The position numbers were made by a program, and so were the translations under genes. From assembly GCF_014636315.1 (NCBI RefSeq), contig NZ_BMED01000009.1:1-64000 (forward strand): a stretch of 64,000 nucleotides of DNA, written 5' to 3'. This document shows, piece by piece, positions 9,793 through 18,653 of the stretch (its first letter is position 1; every line of letters starts with the position of its first letter). The DNA is from Parundibacterium terreum. GTDB lineage: Bacteria > Pseudomonadota > Gammaproteobacteria > Burkholderiales > Burkholderiaceae_D. The notes under the pieces were generated by a model that was not told the DNA's origin, did not search any database, and worked only from the letters and a program-made list of their open reading frames with translations.

Positions 9793-10929
9793 ATGAATAT
9801 CGCGAACATTGAAGACTATCGCAAACTATGCGAAGCCAGACTTCCCCGATTCCTGTACGACTACATCAGCGGTGGCTCTTTCCAGGAGAACACGCTGCGC
9901 GCGAATATGGCGGAGCTACAGGCCACGCTGTTGCGCCAACGTGTGATGGTGGACGAATCGCATATCAACTTGTCGATTGACTTGTGGGGGCAGGCAATGT
10001 CACTGCCAATCGTTTTAGGGCCCGTCGGTATGGCCGGAATGTACTCGAGCCGCGGCGAAGTCAAAGCGGCCAATGCGGCGAAGGCGGTTGGGGTTCCGTT
10101 TACGCTGTCGACCATGGGGGTGTGCGACGTGCACGAGGTCGCGCAAAAGACTGGCGTTCCTCCTTGGTTCCAGCTCTATATGCTCAAAGACCGCGGTTTC
10201 GTAAAGAGCGTGATCGAACGATCAGTTTCTGCAGGTTCGAAGGTGTTGGTATTCACTGTCGATCTTGCGACCCCCGGGCGGCGATACAGCGAGGTGCACG
10301 ACGGGATGGAGAAGGACCCGACGCTTCTTGGGATGCTGGGGTTCGTAGCCCAAGGCGTGACGCACCCACGCTGGGCCCTCGATATCGTCACTAAAGGCTG
10401 GCCACTGAAGTTCGGTACTGTGGCTGGAGCAATGCCCAAAGGCGTCCCGTATGGAAAATTTGTTCACGACAACTTCGATGCATCGACTAACTGGAGAGAC
10501 ATCGAGTGGATACGGTCAATCTTTCCTGGAAAGATTATTTTGAAAGGTATTCTCGACCCCGAAGATGCAAAGCGCGCTGTACAGACAAATATCGACGGGA
10601 TTGTGGTGTCAAACCACGGTGGCAGGCAACTCGATAGCGTGACATCGACCATTCGTGCCTTGCCGAAGGTTGTCGATGCCGTTGAAGGTAGAGTTCCGGT
10701 GTTTATGGATGGAGGCATTCGCTCGGGCCTGGACGTGTTGAAAGCGCTGGCGCTTGGCGCCAAGGCATGCTTCGTAGGACGGGCGTGGGCATATGCATTG
10801 GGGGCGACGGGCGAATCAGGGGTCCGGGACATGTTGGACATCCTTAGAGAGGAGCTCAGGGTCGCCATGATTCTGACGGGATGTAGTGATGTCAACCGAG
10901 CCACTTCTGACTTGCTGCTCAAGGATTGA
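9793..10929 (+). CDS. lldD: FMN-dependent L-lactate dehydrogenase (quinone)
   Basis: Membrane-associated flavoenzyme oxidising L-lactate to pyruvate and passing electrons to the quinone pool. Family landmarks of the FMN-dependent alpha-hydroxyacid oxidases are all visible: FLYDYISGG near the N-terminus, LPIVLGPVGMAG, the TVDLATPGRRYSE segment, the catalytic VVSNHGGRQLDS, and the phosphate-binding FMDGGIRSGLDVLKALALGA. I start at the ATG at 9793 (MNIANIEDY), 12 bases after AGGAG, giving 378 residues. A longer frame from 9754 adds 13 unconserved residues. Its neighbours cyoABCD and poxB are also quinone-linked. Confidence 0.94.
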   Translation: MNIANIEDYRKLCEARLPRFLYDYISGGSFQENTLRANMAELQATLLRQRVMVDESHINLSIDLWGQAMSLPIVLGPVGMAGMYSSRGEVKAANAAKAVGVPFTLSTMGVCDVHEVAQKTGVPPWFQLYMLKDRGFVKSVIERSVSAGSKVLVFTVDLATPGRRYSEVHDGMEKDPTLLGMLGFVAQGVTHPRWALDIVTKGWPLKFGTVAGAMPKGVPYGKFVHDNFDASTNWRDIEWIRSIFPGKIILKGILDPEDAKRAVQTNIDGIVVSNHGGRQLDSVTSTIRALPKVVDAVEGRVPVFMDGGIRSGLDVLKALALGAKACFVGRAWAYALGATGESGVRDMLDILREELRVAMILTGCSDVNRATSDLLLKD

Positions 10930-12357
10930 CGCACGCCGTTGTGTAGGTCGCTGTCTTTCGGGTAGGTGCAAGTCCATGCGCCACTCACGCAGAAGTTTCT
11001 TGGATCAGACACAAGTCATGTTGCTTCCAGAGCAGTTTGGCGGTTACATTGTGCAGAGTAATCCAGTACGAGTGTCGACGTCTTCTTTGAAGAGCTGGGT
11101 CCGGAGAGTATGGGATTTGAAAGCGTCAATCCGGCAGAAGTATGACAGTCCGCGTATCTCCTGTCGGTGCTTCTTAGTATCGACATTAAGGTAAGTGTCG
11201 CCTAAAATTTAGTCTACCTTAGGTGAATTAAAATCAACGTTACTTTGGAAAGACAAGAAATGAACAAGATAGAGCACTAACGCGCCGAGAGCCCTTTATC
11301 GATCATTCCCTGCCGTTGCAGCAGCCAGTCAATTATCGCGTACAAATCGTCCTCGCTGGCATGCGTGACGCCGAAATCTTCAGGCGGGGTGGTCGTATGC
11401 CACTATCGAGCGGTAGCAATTGGGCTTTGGTGTCACGATGCGCCAGGCCAACATGTCCAACATCAGGTCGCGTTCACGACAAGCTTTGTACGCGATCATC
11501 CATGTCCATTCCAATCGCGCATCGTCCTCGCCACAGCATCCGTATGCCCATGCGCGCGAACAAAAATCTCGAAAGCCTGCGCCAGTGGCAGGAAAGCCTC
11601 GCTTTGCAATGAGCGGAAAATGATCTCGTCCAACGAATTTGGCGAATGCGAAGGGTCACCAGTATCTCTATCTTAATGGCACTGTCTTTGCAGTAGCTGC
11701 CACGCAGCAGATGGGTGCAACAGAGCCTATGAGCCAGCACATTCCTCTGTCTCTAGCTGACATGGTGTCACTTCTCTTGTGAAGGTTCGACAAGCGTATC
11801 ACTTCATCTCGCTGCGTTGGTCCAGCTCGAAGGGTACCCCCTTTCACCAATAAAAAATATCTCAATAGAACACTTACCGTACCAGCGTTTAACATATTCG
11901 CTAGCCGAGATTCGGCCGATGGTGAACACAGCTTTCGAGAACGCCATCAGACCTAGTTCGATCCGATCCTGCCACGGTACCCAGCCATACTGTCGACAAT
12001 TTCCAAGATGCAAGGATTTTCCAGTCCTTCGGGTCATCGGCAAGTCAGCAGCGCCAGGTCGACCTACTCCTCGAACAAGACGAACTACAGCTTCATGTAA
12101 TTGCGCTCCTTCCTCCTGGTTCTTATCATCACAGCAAGGTAGGACTCTGACGCGAACCTCAGCTTGGTGAGCTTCATACCTCCGGCCTGTTGGCATGCGA
12201 TTGTCCACGCATCGTGCGGCCGACATACGGTGGAACCGCGTTATGTCGTTTTCACGGACACGTCCGGTCGATGCCCTCGTTCGCGGTGAACACGTCAGGA
12301 CATAGGTTGCCACGTTGTTCATGCGATTCTCCATCACCTCACGTCTAGGAGACGTAT
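10930..12357. other. lldD-poxB spacer containing a gene relic
   Basis: 1.4 kb without an intact gene. The part around 11279-11650 holds a decayed minus-strand coding sequence, listed separately. Frames in 11800-12340 have no protein-like composition or recognisable motifs. AGGAG at 12347-12351 is the poxB ribosome site. Confidence 0.5.
11279..11650 (-). pseudogene. Frameshifted gene relic of unknown family
   Basis: Reading the minus strand gives protein-like pieces in changing frames: NSLDEIIFRSLQSEAFLPLA...HTDAVARTMRDWNG, then DLMLDMLAWRIVTPKPNCYR, then FGVTHASEDDLYAIIDWLLQ...MIDKGLSAR followed by a TAG stop at about 11279. The pieces are in order, need at least two frameshifts, and no start is clear. 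I infer a broken gene of roughly 120 or more codons; the family is not recognised. Confidence 0.5.
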
Positions 12358-14070
12358 ATGGGCAAGAAAGTTGCAGAAATAATTGTCGAAGTTCTCGAAC
12401 AGGCTGGCGTTAAGCGCTGTTACGGCATCGTGGGTGACACGCTCAACCTGTTCGCGGAAAACCTGGAGCGCAGCTCTATCGATTGGGTCAGCGTTCGCCA
12501 CGAAGAAGCGGGCGCCTTTGCTGCGGGCACAGAAGCGCAGTACACGAATAACCTGACGGCGTGTGCGGGTAGCTGCGGCCCGGGCAGTTTGCACTTCATC
12601 AACGGATTGTATGAAGCCAACCGTAATCGTGCTCCTGTAGTCCTGATCGCAAGTCAGGTGGCGATGAGTGAGATGGGTTTTGAGTTCATCCAAGAGGTGG
12701 ACTTCATGTCGATCTTTAAAGGATGCTCGGTATTCTGCGAAATGATCCTGACGCCTGACCAAGCCAGAAAAAAAACGGTAATGGCTTGCCAGGCCGCGTT
12801 GGCCAAGCGTGGAGTCGCAGTGCTGATCGTCCCGGTCGACATGTCCCACGGCGAAGTAAAAGAAGACTTCCCTTACCGCGTTCATCATACTCGCCCGATC
12901 ATCCGGCCGAGTGACGCGGAGATCGAACAAATTGCACTGATGCTCAACGCCGGGGAACGGATCGCTATTTATGCGGGGTCCGGCTGCGAGGGGGCACTCG
13001 ACGAAATCATTGCAGTGGCTGATCAGCTCAAGGCCCCGATCGCCCATACCTCTCGCGGAAAGTGCTTTCTTGAGCCGAACAATCCCTACAACATCGGCAT
13101 GACGGGCATCCTGGGGAATGAAGCCGGCTACAACGCCCTGCTCGAATGCGACACCTTGTTATTGCTGGGTGCTGATTTTGCGTGGCGTCAGTTCTATCCC
13201 GACGAAGCCAAGATTATTCAGATAGACATCGACCCGACGCATATAGGGCGACGGCATCATGTCACCCTGGGTGCCGTCGGCGATATTCAACCTACACTGC
13301 AGGCATTGCTGCCGCACCTGGAGCGCAAAGACGATGCTTCCTTTCAGGAAAAGTATGTCAAGCGATACGCCGAGGCCATGGCATCTGCAAGAAAGCATCT
13401 CGTACCCGGACACAACGACACCATCCCCGGCTCGTATCTGACGTCGGTGATCAACCAATATGCCAACGACGATGCACTCTTTTGCGCGGACGATGGCACA
13501 TCGGTGGTATGGGCAATTCGCCTGATCGAGGCCAACGCCAAACGCCAGATCTTCGGTAGCCTTCTGCATGGCACCATGGCGACTGCCCTCCCGAGTGCAT
13601 TGGGACTTCAAAAGGCATGTCCCGACCGTCAGGTGATCGCCATGTGCGGAGACGGTGGCCTTTCGATGCTCTTCGGCGAACTCCTCACCACGATCCAGGA
13701 AAACGTGCCGATCAAGATCGTCGTATTCGACAACAGCAAGCTGGGCTTCGTGGAAATCGAACAGAAGTCGGAGGGCATGCTCGACACTTTCACGCACTTG
13801 AAGAATCCGGATTTCGGCAATGTGGCCACGGCGATCGGCCTTTGGGGGAAAACGGTTCGGAACGCCTCCGAGCTTCCAACGAGCGTGCAAGAATGGCTGT
13901 CCCAACCGGGCCCCGCGCTTCTTAATGTCATTGTAAACCCGCTGGAACTGGTCAAGCCGCCCTTTTTTGAAGCAAAGCCCGTGATCGGCATGGCCCTGTA
14001 CTCCGTTCGCGCCGTACTCAACGGGCGCGGGGCCGATGTGCTGGAAATGGTGCGTGAAAACTTCCTTTAA
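12358..14070 (+). CDS. poxB: Pyruvate dehydrogenase (quinone) / pyruvate oxidase
   Basis: ThDP- and FAD-dependent peripheral membrane enzyme converting pyruvate to acetate and CO2 and reducing quinone. At 570 residues it matches E. coli PoxB in length. It shows the N-terminal Pyr domain with the catalytic Glu in RHEEAGAFAAG, a middle FAD domain, and the C-terminal PP domain with the ThDP/Mg motif MCGDGGLSM ending in FDNSKLGF. The C-terminal VRAVLNGRGADVLEMVRENF segment matches the membrane-binding tail. The ATG follows AGGAG by about 6 bases. Lactate to pyruvate (lldD) to acetate (this gene), with quinol oxidised by the bo3 oxidase, is a coherent chain. Confidence 0.94.
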   Translation: MGKKVAEIIVEVLEQAGVKRCYGIVGDTLNLFAENLERSSIDWVSVRHEEAGAFAAGTEAQYTNNLTACAGSCGPGSLHFINGLYEANRNRAPVVLIASQVAMSEMGFEFIQEVDFMSIFKGCSVFCEMILTPDQARKKTVMACQAALAKRGVAVLIVPVDMSHGEVKEDFPYRVHHTRPIIRPSDAEIEQIALMLNAGERIAIYAGSGCEGALDEIIAVADQLKAPIAHTSRGKCFLEPNNPYNIGMTGILGNEAGYNALLECDTLLLLGADFAWRQFYPDEAKIIQIDIDPTHIGRRHHVTLGAVGDIQPTLQALLPHLERKDDASFQEKYVKRYAEAMASARKHLVPGHNDTIPGSYLTSVINQYANDDALFCADDGTSVVWAIRLIEANAKRQIFGSLLHGTMATALPSALGLQKACPDRQVIAMCGDGGLSMLFGELLTTIQENVPIKIVVFDNSKLGFVEIEQKSEGMLDTFTHLKNPDFGNVATAIGLWGKTVRNASELPTSVQEWLSQPGPALLNVIVNPLELVKPPFFEAKPVIGMALYSVRAVLNGRGADVLEMVRENFL

Positions 14071-14177
14071 GCTGGCGAAATTTCCCTGCGAAAAGTAAGC
14101 GTTGTGCTAGTGCTGAATTGACGGCTGGGTTACTTTTCCTTAGTTAATTTTATCGCACGCGTGGGGAGTTGCGTTCG

Positions 14178-14196
14178 CCACTCGACGACCGAGTGG
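14178..14196. promoter_or_regulatory. Inverted repeat upstream of ohr
   Basis: Perfect arms CCACTCG and CGAGTGG separated by ACGAC, 45 bases before the ohr ATG. There is no T run, so an operator or leader hairpin is more likely than a terminator. It does not match the AT-rich OhrR box I know. Confidence 0.35.
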
Positions 14197-14241
14197 ATTA
14201 AACCACCCCCACTACCACCTTGATATGAGAAGGAATTTAGA

Positions 14242-14667
14242 ATGACCATTGAAAAAGTCTTATACCGTGCTCATGCGTACGTCACTGGCGGGCGCGACGG
14301 ACGTGCGACGGATCCACAGGGCTACCTTGATCTCAAGTTGACAATACCGAAGGAACTCGGAGGCATAGGCGGTGACGGTACAAATCCAGAACAACTCTTT
14401 GCCGCTGGATACAGCGCGTGCTTCATTGGCGCACTCAGGACCGTCAGCATGCGCGAGAAGATCACTTTGCCGAAGGAAGTCGCTGTCGACGGTATCGTCG
14501 GGATCGGACAGATTCCAATGGGCTTCGGTATCGAAGTCGAACTCAAAATCTCGCTGCCGGGGATAGGCCGCGCGGAGGCGCAAGCTCTGATCGACAAGGC
14601 GCATGTCGTCTGCCCTTATTCGAACGCGACGCGCAATAACATCGACGTCAAGCTAACGCTTGTCTAA
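14242..14667 (+). CDS. ohr: Organic hydroperoxide resistance protein (Ohr/OsmC family)
   Basis: Thiol peroxidase of 141 residues that reduces organic hydroperoxides in the cytoplasm. The two redox cysteines are in the expected contexts: Cys60 in [10 protein letters not shown] and Cys124 in [14 protein letters not shown], the latter diagnostic for the Ohr subfamily. The opening [17 protein letters not shown] is also typical. An AAGGA lies 6 bases before the ATG. No ohrR (MarR) gene is adjacent, so its regulator must be elsewhere. Confidence 0.95.
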   Translation: MTIEKVLYRAHAYVTGGRDGRATDPQGYLDLKLTIPKELGGIGGDGTNPEQLFAAGYSACFIGALRTVSMREKITLPKEVAVDGIVGIGQIPMGFGIEVELKISLPGIGRAEAQALIDKAHVVCPYSNATRNNIDVKLTLV

Positions 14668-15308
14668 TCCGCGCATTTTCCAGGGTAGTCGCACTATGCG
14701 CGGGTTTCCCATCCAGCGTTGATAGCAAAGATTCGCAGTAGGGTGGACCGACTTTGGTGCGCATCTTGGGGCTGCGGACATTCCATTTGTTGGAGGTGTC
14801 GTGTTGCCGCAACCTCAATGCGGTTTAGCGGATAGCCGTAAATACGAAATGACTCATCTTCGGCGCCATGCCACGCGGGCGAACACCAAAGCTGCAATAC
14901 ACCATCGCGCTGAGTCATGACGCGGTGTGATGTCATCATCAATCCCAAAAAAAAAAGACGAATGATTGGCATCATTTTTGGTTGTGCTGCTTCTCACGGG
15001 ATTACTTTGACCCCCTCCGATGGAGGCCGCTTAAAGTCGCTTGCCGCAAGGCTTGACAAGGGTAGGTATCCAACATAGATATTGTGGCGGCATTTCGGTG
15101 GCTTTTAGAACATCGACGCCTTGAGTTCAGCCTTCACTCTGTGAATGGGTTAGTGCCAGATTCAGCTATAAAGGTTCATGACACCCAGAAAAAAATCCCC
15201 ACCTGCCGATGCGTCAAATAAAAATTTTTTTTAACGAAATTTCTTTAGCCCTTTGAACCATTTCTGCTTGGCATCGTATTTACCGACTGAAATAACTGGC
15301 CTGCTTCG
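14668..15308. other. ohr-mrtJ spacer
   Basis: 640 bases with no convincing gene. A 93-codon minus-strand frame at 14694-14975 has no family features. TTGACA at 15053-15058, 17 bases before TAGATA, is a weak promoter candidate for the envelope redox cluster that follows. Confidence 0.45.
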
Positions 15309-15821
15309 ATGTTGAAACTGGGCCTGAAGACAGCACAGGTAATGGCCGCTGATCCCGGCCGGGATTTAGGAATTGAACCGCGCACTATCTCCATGGATTT
15401 TGTTTCCCTGTTTATTACGATACCTCGCTTGTGTGGGAGCCAGTTGCAACATCCCGATGCCGGCATCTTGCTTCGCCTGTTGCTGCTGGCGCCACTGCTG
15501 GAGGAGTGGATAATTCGGGCCGGCCTGCAGGAATGGACGATAGGACGCAGCGAGCACTATCGGCTGGAAGTGCAGGCAGCCGCAGTACCTACTGGTTTGC
15601 CCGCGATCTTGTCCACGCTTTTGCCAATACTTGCGCCTGTACTGCTGTCTGCGACCGGATTCAGCTTGCTGCACTTATCCGCAGGACTGTTCATGGCCGG
15701 GATGGTATTTGTGCCGGGCTTGGTGCTCGCACTCGTTTACCAGGCTACCAGGGACTGGCGGCTGTGCGCGCTGGTCCATAGTTTTTTTAATGCCTTTGCA
15801 CTTTGTTTTTGTGGTTTTTAA
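15309..15821 (+). CDS. mrtJ: JDVT-CTERM system glutamic-type intramembrane protease MrtJ (CPBP/Abi family)
   Basis: Small polytopic membrane protein of the CPBP/Rce1 family with all three catalytic motifs: E65-E66-x3-R70 in LLEEWIIRAG, F118-x3-H122 in GFSLLHL, and H157-x3-N161 in VHSFFNAF. The arrangement and the immediately following JDVT-CTERM protein (26 bases away) identify the dedicated MrtJ type, proposed to cut the C-terminal sorting tail. The start is uncertain: the ATG at 15309 has no clear ribosome site, and a later ATG at 15393 (MDFVSLFIT) would begin right at the first helix. It is the first gene of a probable seven-gene run ending at 22906. Confidence 0.85.
   Translation: MLKLGLKTAQVMAADPGRDLGIEPRTISMDFVSLFITIPRLCGSQLQHPDAGILLRLLLLAPLLEEWIIRAGLQEWTIGRSEHYRLEVQAAAVPTGLPAILSTLLPILAPVLLSATGFSLLHLSAGLFMAGMVFVPGLVLALVYQATRDWRLCALVHSFFNAFALCFCGF
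15352..15365. repeat. 14-bp perfect palindrome at the start of mrtJ
   Basis: ATCCCGGCCGGGAT is its own reverse complement. It falls within the first codons of the longest mrtJ frame. If translation begins at 15393 it would lie in the leader and could be a protein-binding site. Confidence 0.35.
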
Positions 15822-15847
15822 ATTTATTCACCTATGAGGAAGAAGCT

Positions 15848-18028
15848 ATGACCAGGCCGCATTTGCGTCTATTCCGATTACTGCGTCAATTGCGCGCAAT
15901 AAGTATCTACGCCATACTCGGATTCAGCTGCAGCACCCAGTTGGCGCATGCCGCCAACGCCCTGAACGGCAAAAACCTGTTTCTGAACGGACCGGTGTCT
16001 GGAGGCGTGAGTTGCGCCTCTTGCCATGGTCCAAGTCCGGCGAACAATGTCAACGGCATCTTGGCCGCCGCAAATAACCCAGCCGTCATAAGCAGCGCTT
16101 TCGCGCAGAACCTGGGCGGAATGGGTTCTCTGTTCAATGGTAAGTTCTCCGCATCGGAAATCGCCGACCTGGCGGCGTTCATTGGCAATCCTTCTGTAAC
16201 GGCAGCGCCAGCCGCATCGGTCTCTCCGCCCAGCCTGACTTTTGCCGGCACTACCGTGGGCCAGACCAGCGGCGCGCTGGAGGCGACCCTATCGAATAAC
16301 GGTACCGCGTCGCTCAATGTCGGGACCATTAGCATTGCCGGCGGCGCTGCTGCCGATTTCCTGCTTGTCGCAGGCGGCTCTTGTGCCAATGGCAGCATCG
16401 TCGCTGCGAGCTCCAGTTGCACTATCCATGCCGCCTTCCGGCCAACAGTTGCCGCCGCGCGTTCTTCCTCAGTGAGCATCACGCATAATGCCACTGGCGG
16501 TGTCAGCACCATAGCGCTGAACGGCACCGGCAACGCAGTGCCGCAGGCAAGCATCGCCACATCGGCGAGCAGTGTCAATTTTGGCGCCGTTCTCATCAAT
16601 ACCTCATCTTCGGTGCAGTTCATCACAGTCAGCAATAGTGGCCAGGCGGCCCTTAACCTTACCGGCATAACGCTGGGCGGAGCCAATACAGGCGTATTCA
16701 CGCTGGGCGGCAGTTGCAGCACGCAGACGCCGGTCACTGCGGGCGGCAGCTGCACGGTCACCGTGCAGGCCAAGCCGACAGTAGCGGGTAATTTTACTGC
16801 CAGCCTTAACCTCGCCTCCAACGCATCCAACGGTGCTGCGAGCATCAGCTTAAGCGGTTCGGGGTCAACGCCGGCACCTGCTATCCTTGCCAATCCGACT
16901 GCGGTTGCCTTCGGCACCCAGAGCATAGGTTCGACTCCCGCCAACCAGACCGTGACGCTGACCAACTCTGGCAATGTCGCAGTGAACTTTACATCGATCG
17001 CCGTGACCGGTTCGGCCGCTGTCGCGATTGGGGCCGGCAATAGCTGCGGTACGACGCTGGCAGTCGGTGCGCACTGCGCGGTACCGCTGGCGCTGACGCC
17101 GACTACTGAAGGCAATGTGGCCGCCAACCTGGTGATCAGTTCTAGTGCTGCTACGGTTCAGGTCGGCATTACCGCCATAGTCACGGCCAAGGCTACCGCG
17201 AAACCTGAGTTGTCCGACTCCGGCACCATCGCATTTGCCGATACTCAGGTCGGCAAGAGCTCGGCGGCCCATACCACGACCTTGAGCAATTCCGGCACCA
17301 CAGCGCTGAAAATCACGTCGCTGGTTGTCAGCGGCAGCCAGCCGGGAGACTTTATCCTAGGCGGCACCTGCAGTGCCAATGCCACGGTCAGCCCTGCCTC
17401 AAACTGCACCATAGAAACCAGTTTCAAACCGTCGGCGGCGGGCGCCCGGTCCGGCAGCCTGCTGCTGGTCACCGATGGCGGCGCACAATTCAATCTGAAC
17501 CTGGCCGGCAACGGCATTGCGGTAGTGACGACTGCGCCGACACTGAGCATTTCACCGCAGGCCTTCGATTTCGGCACTAGCGCAATCGGTGGCGCTCCAC
17601 TGAGCAAGCGCTTTAGCCTGAGCAACACCGGCAACTCTGCGGTTTCGCTGGTCAGCGCGACATTTAGCGGGCCATTTTCTGCCGGCAGTGATGCCACCAC
17701 CTGCCCGGCTTTCCCCTTTGCGCTGCTGGCTGGGACCTCCTGCGACCTGCTGGTGCAGTATGCGCCGACTGTTGCTGGAACCAGCAACGGCAATGTAGTG
17801 ATCCAGTCCAGCGCTGCAGCGACCAGCTGGACCATCTCATTCACCGGCACAGCCAGCCAGGCAAGCCAACCGGCATCTAGCAACGCGGCGCAAAACACGG
17901 GCGGCGGTGGCTGCTCGGCGGCCAAGAGTGGCAATGATCCGCTGCTGGTGCTGATGGTGTTCATGGCTGCGGCCGTGCTGGTCTGGCGCCGTCGCCAGTC
18001 CAGGCATGACGGGAAATCCTCCCGCTAG
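15848..18028 (+). CDS. JDVT-CTERM-anchored c-type cytochrome with five choice-of-anchor-D-like repeats
   Basis: Exported surface or envelope protein, 726 residues from the ATG at 15848 (AGGAAGA just upstream; a longer frame from 15803 adds an unlikely tail). In order: a signal peptide to about residue 35; a small cytochrome c domain with haem motif CASCH (56-60), GGMG as probable Met ligand (Met92) and IADLAAFI; five Ig-like repeats of about 100 residues in the ASH/choice-of-anchor-D style (LSNxG, FxPT..AG); and a C-terminal sorting signal GGGGCSAAKSGNDP, a hydrophobic helix and RRRQSR. Each repeat carries one pair of cysteines about 12-20 residues apart, probably disulfides. The tail is the JDVT-CTERM type and is presumably processed by the adjacent MrtJ. 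Confidence 0.88.
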   Translation: MTRPHLRLFRLLRQLRAISIYAILGFSCSTQLAHAANALNGKNLFLNGPVSGGVSCASCHGPSPANNVNGILAAANNPAVISSAFAQNLGGMGSLFNGKFSASEIADLAAFIGNPSVTAAPAASVSPPSLTFAGTTVGQTSGALEATLSNNGTASLNVGTISIAGGAAADFLLVAGGSCANGSIVAASSSCTIHAAFRPTVAAARSSSVSITHNATGGVSTIALNGTGNAVPQASIATSASSVNFGAVLINTSSSVQFITVSNSGQAALNLTGITLGGANTGVFTLGGSCSTQTPVTAGGSCTVTVQAKPTVAGNFTASLNLASNASNGAASISLSGSGSTPAPAILANPTAVAFGTQSIGSTPANQTVTLTNSGNVAVNFTSIAVTGSAAVAIGAGNSCGTTLAVGAHCAVPLALTPTTEGNVAANLVISSSAATVQVGITAIVTAKATAKPELSDSGTIAFADTQVGKSSAAHTTTLSNSGTTALKITSLVVSGSQPGDFILGGTCSANATVSPASNCTIETSFKPSAAGARSGSLLLVTDGGAQFNLNLAGNGIAVVTTAPTLSISPQAFDFGTSAIGGAPLSKRFSLSNTGNSAVSLVSATFSGPFSAGSDATTCPAFPFALLAGTSCDLLVQYAPTVAGTSNGNVVIQSSAAATSWTISFTGTASQASQPASSNAAQNTGGGGCSAAKSGNDPLLVLMVFMAAAVLVWRRRQSRHDGKSSR
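17900..18025 (+). other. JDVT-CTERM sorting signal
   Basis: Codes the tripartite C-terminal signal: GGGGC motif, hydrophobic segment PLLVLMVFMAAAVLVW, then a basic cluster RRRQSRH. This glycine-cysteine motif before the helix distinguishes JDVT-CTERM from PEP-CTERM and LPXTG tails. Confidence 0.8.
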
Positions 18029-18119
18029 CTGCCAAGAGGGGAATACGTGGTGCCGGCCTGTTGCAGCAAGCGGCGGCGCCTCTTGTTTAAAGCGGTTGTA
18101 TATCGAATCAGGTGTCGCG

Positions 18120-18653
18120 ATGAATTCAATTTTTAAACCAAAGAAAATCCTGGGCGGTAGAGCGCGTTTAGCCTCGCTCGCCATTTTTTCCGCAATCCTT
18201 TACTTGCCGCAGGCGTACGCGCTGGAGAAGGGCAGCGCCGCTCCAGCGTTCGATTTGAACGGGATAGACGGCCAGGTGAAACTGGCAAAATACCAGGGCA
18301 AGCTGATCTATCTGGATTTTTGGGCCTCGTGGTGCGGCCCCTGCCGCCAGTCTTTCCCATGGATGAACGAGCTGCAGAACAAATACGGCGCTCAGGGCTT
18401 GCAGGTTATCGGCGTCAACCTGGACGCCAGGAATGAAGATGCGCGCACTTTCCTCGCTGGCACGCCGGCCCATTTCGTCATTGCCTTCGATCCTGCAGGC
18501 GCCACGCCGCGCAACTACGGCGTCCGGGGCATGCCCAGCAGCCTGCTGATTGGCCCAGATGGCAAAGTGCTGTTCGAGCATAGCGGCTTCAAGGACGCCG
18601 ACAAGGTGGAACTGGAAGAAAAAATCAAAGCTTCGCTGGGAGTCAAAAATTGA
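18120..18653 (+). CDS. TlpA/ResA-like exported thioredoxin-fold protein
   Basis: Periplasmic thiol-disulfide oxidoreductase of 177 residues from the ATG at 18120; the longer frame from 18006 only adds unconserved residues before the signal peptide. A signal or anchor helix (about 17-34) is followed by a thioredoxin fold with DFWASWCGPCRQSFP (Cys72, Cys75) and the cis-proline loop GMPSSLLIGPDG. In the cluster it could reduce the Cys pairs of the upstream cytochrome or apocytochrome haem-binding cysteines, fed by DsbD at 21038. Its stop overlaps the next gene's TTG start (TTGA). Confidence 0.9.
   Translation: MNSIFKPKKILGGRARLASLAIFSAILYLPQAYALEKGSAAPAFDLNGIDGQVKLAKYQGKLIYLDFWASWCGPCRQSFPWMNELQNKYGAQGLQVIGVNLDARNEDARTFLAGTPAHFVIAFDPAGATPRNYGVRGMPSSLLIGPDGKVLFEHSGFKDADKVELEEKIKASLGVKN

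Noticed and set aside
11804-12337. 177-codon minus-strand frame before poxB
   Set aside because: Arg/Cys-rich product with no motif; probably chance, though part of a decayed region.
14694-14975. Possible 93-codon gene between ohr and mrtJ
   Set aside because: No ribosome site, motif or context support; composition not protein-like.
15907-17127. 406-codon open frame on the minus strand opposite the JDVT-CTERM gene
   Set aside because: It is a shadow of the repetitive Ser/Thr/Gly-rich coding strand. The plus frame has a signal peptide, haem motif and sorting tail.
17900-17914. Reading GGGGC in the cytochrome tail as a lipobox
   Set aside because: It is at the C-terminus before a helix and Arg cluster; lipoprotein signals are N-terminal.
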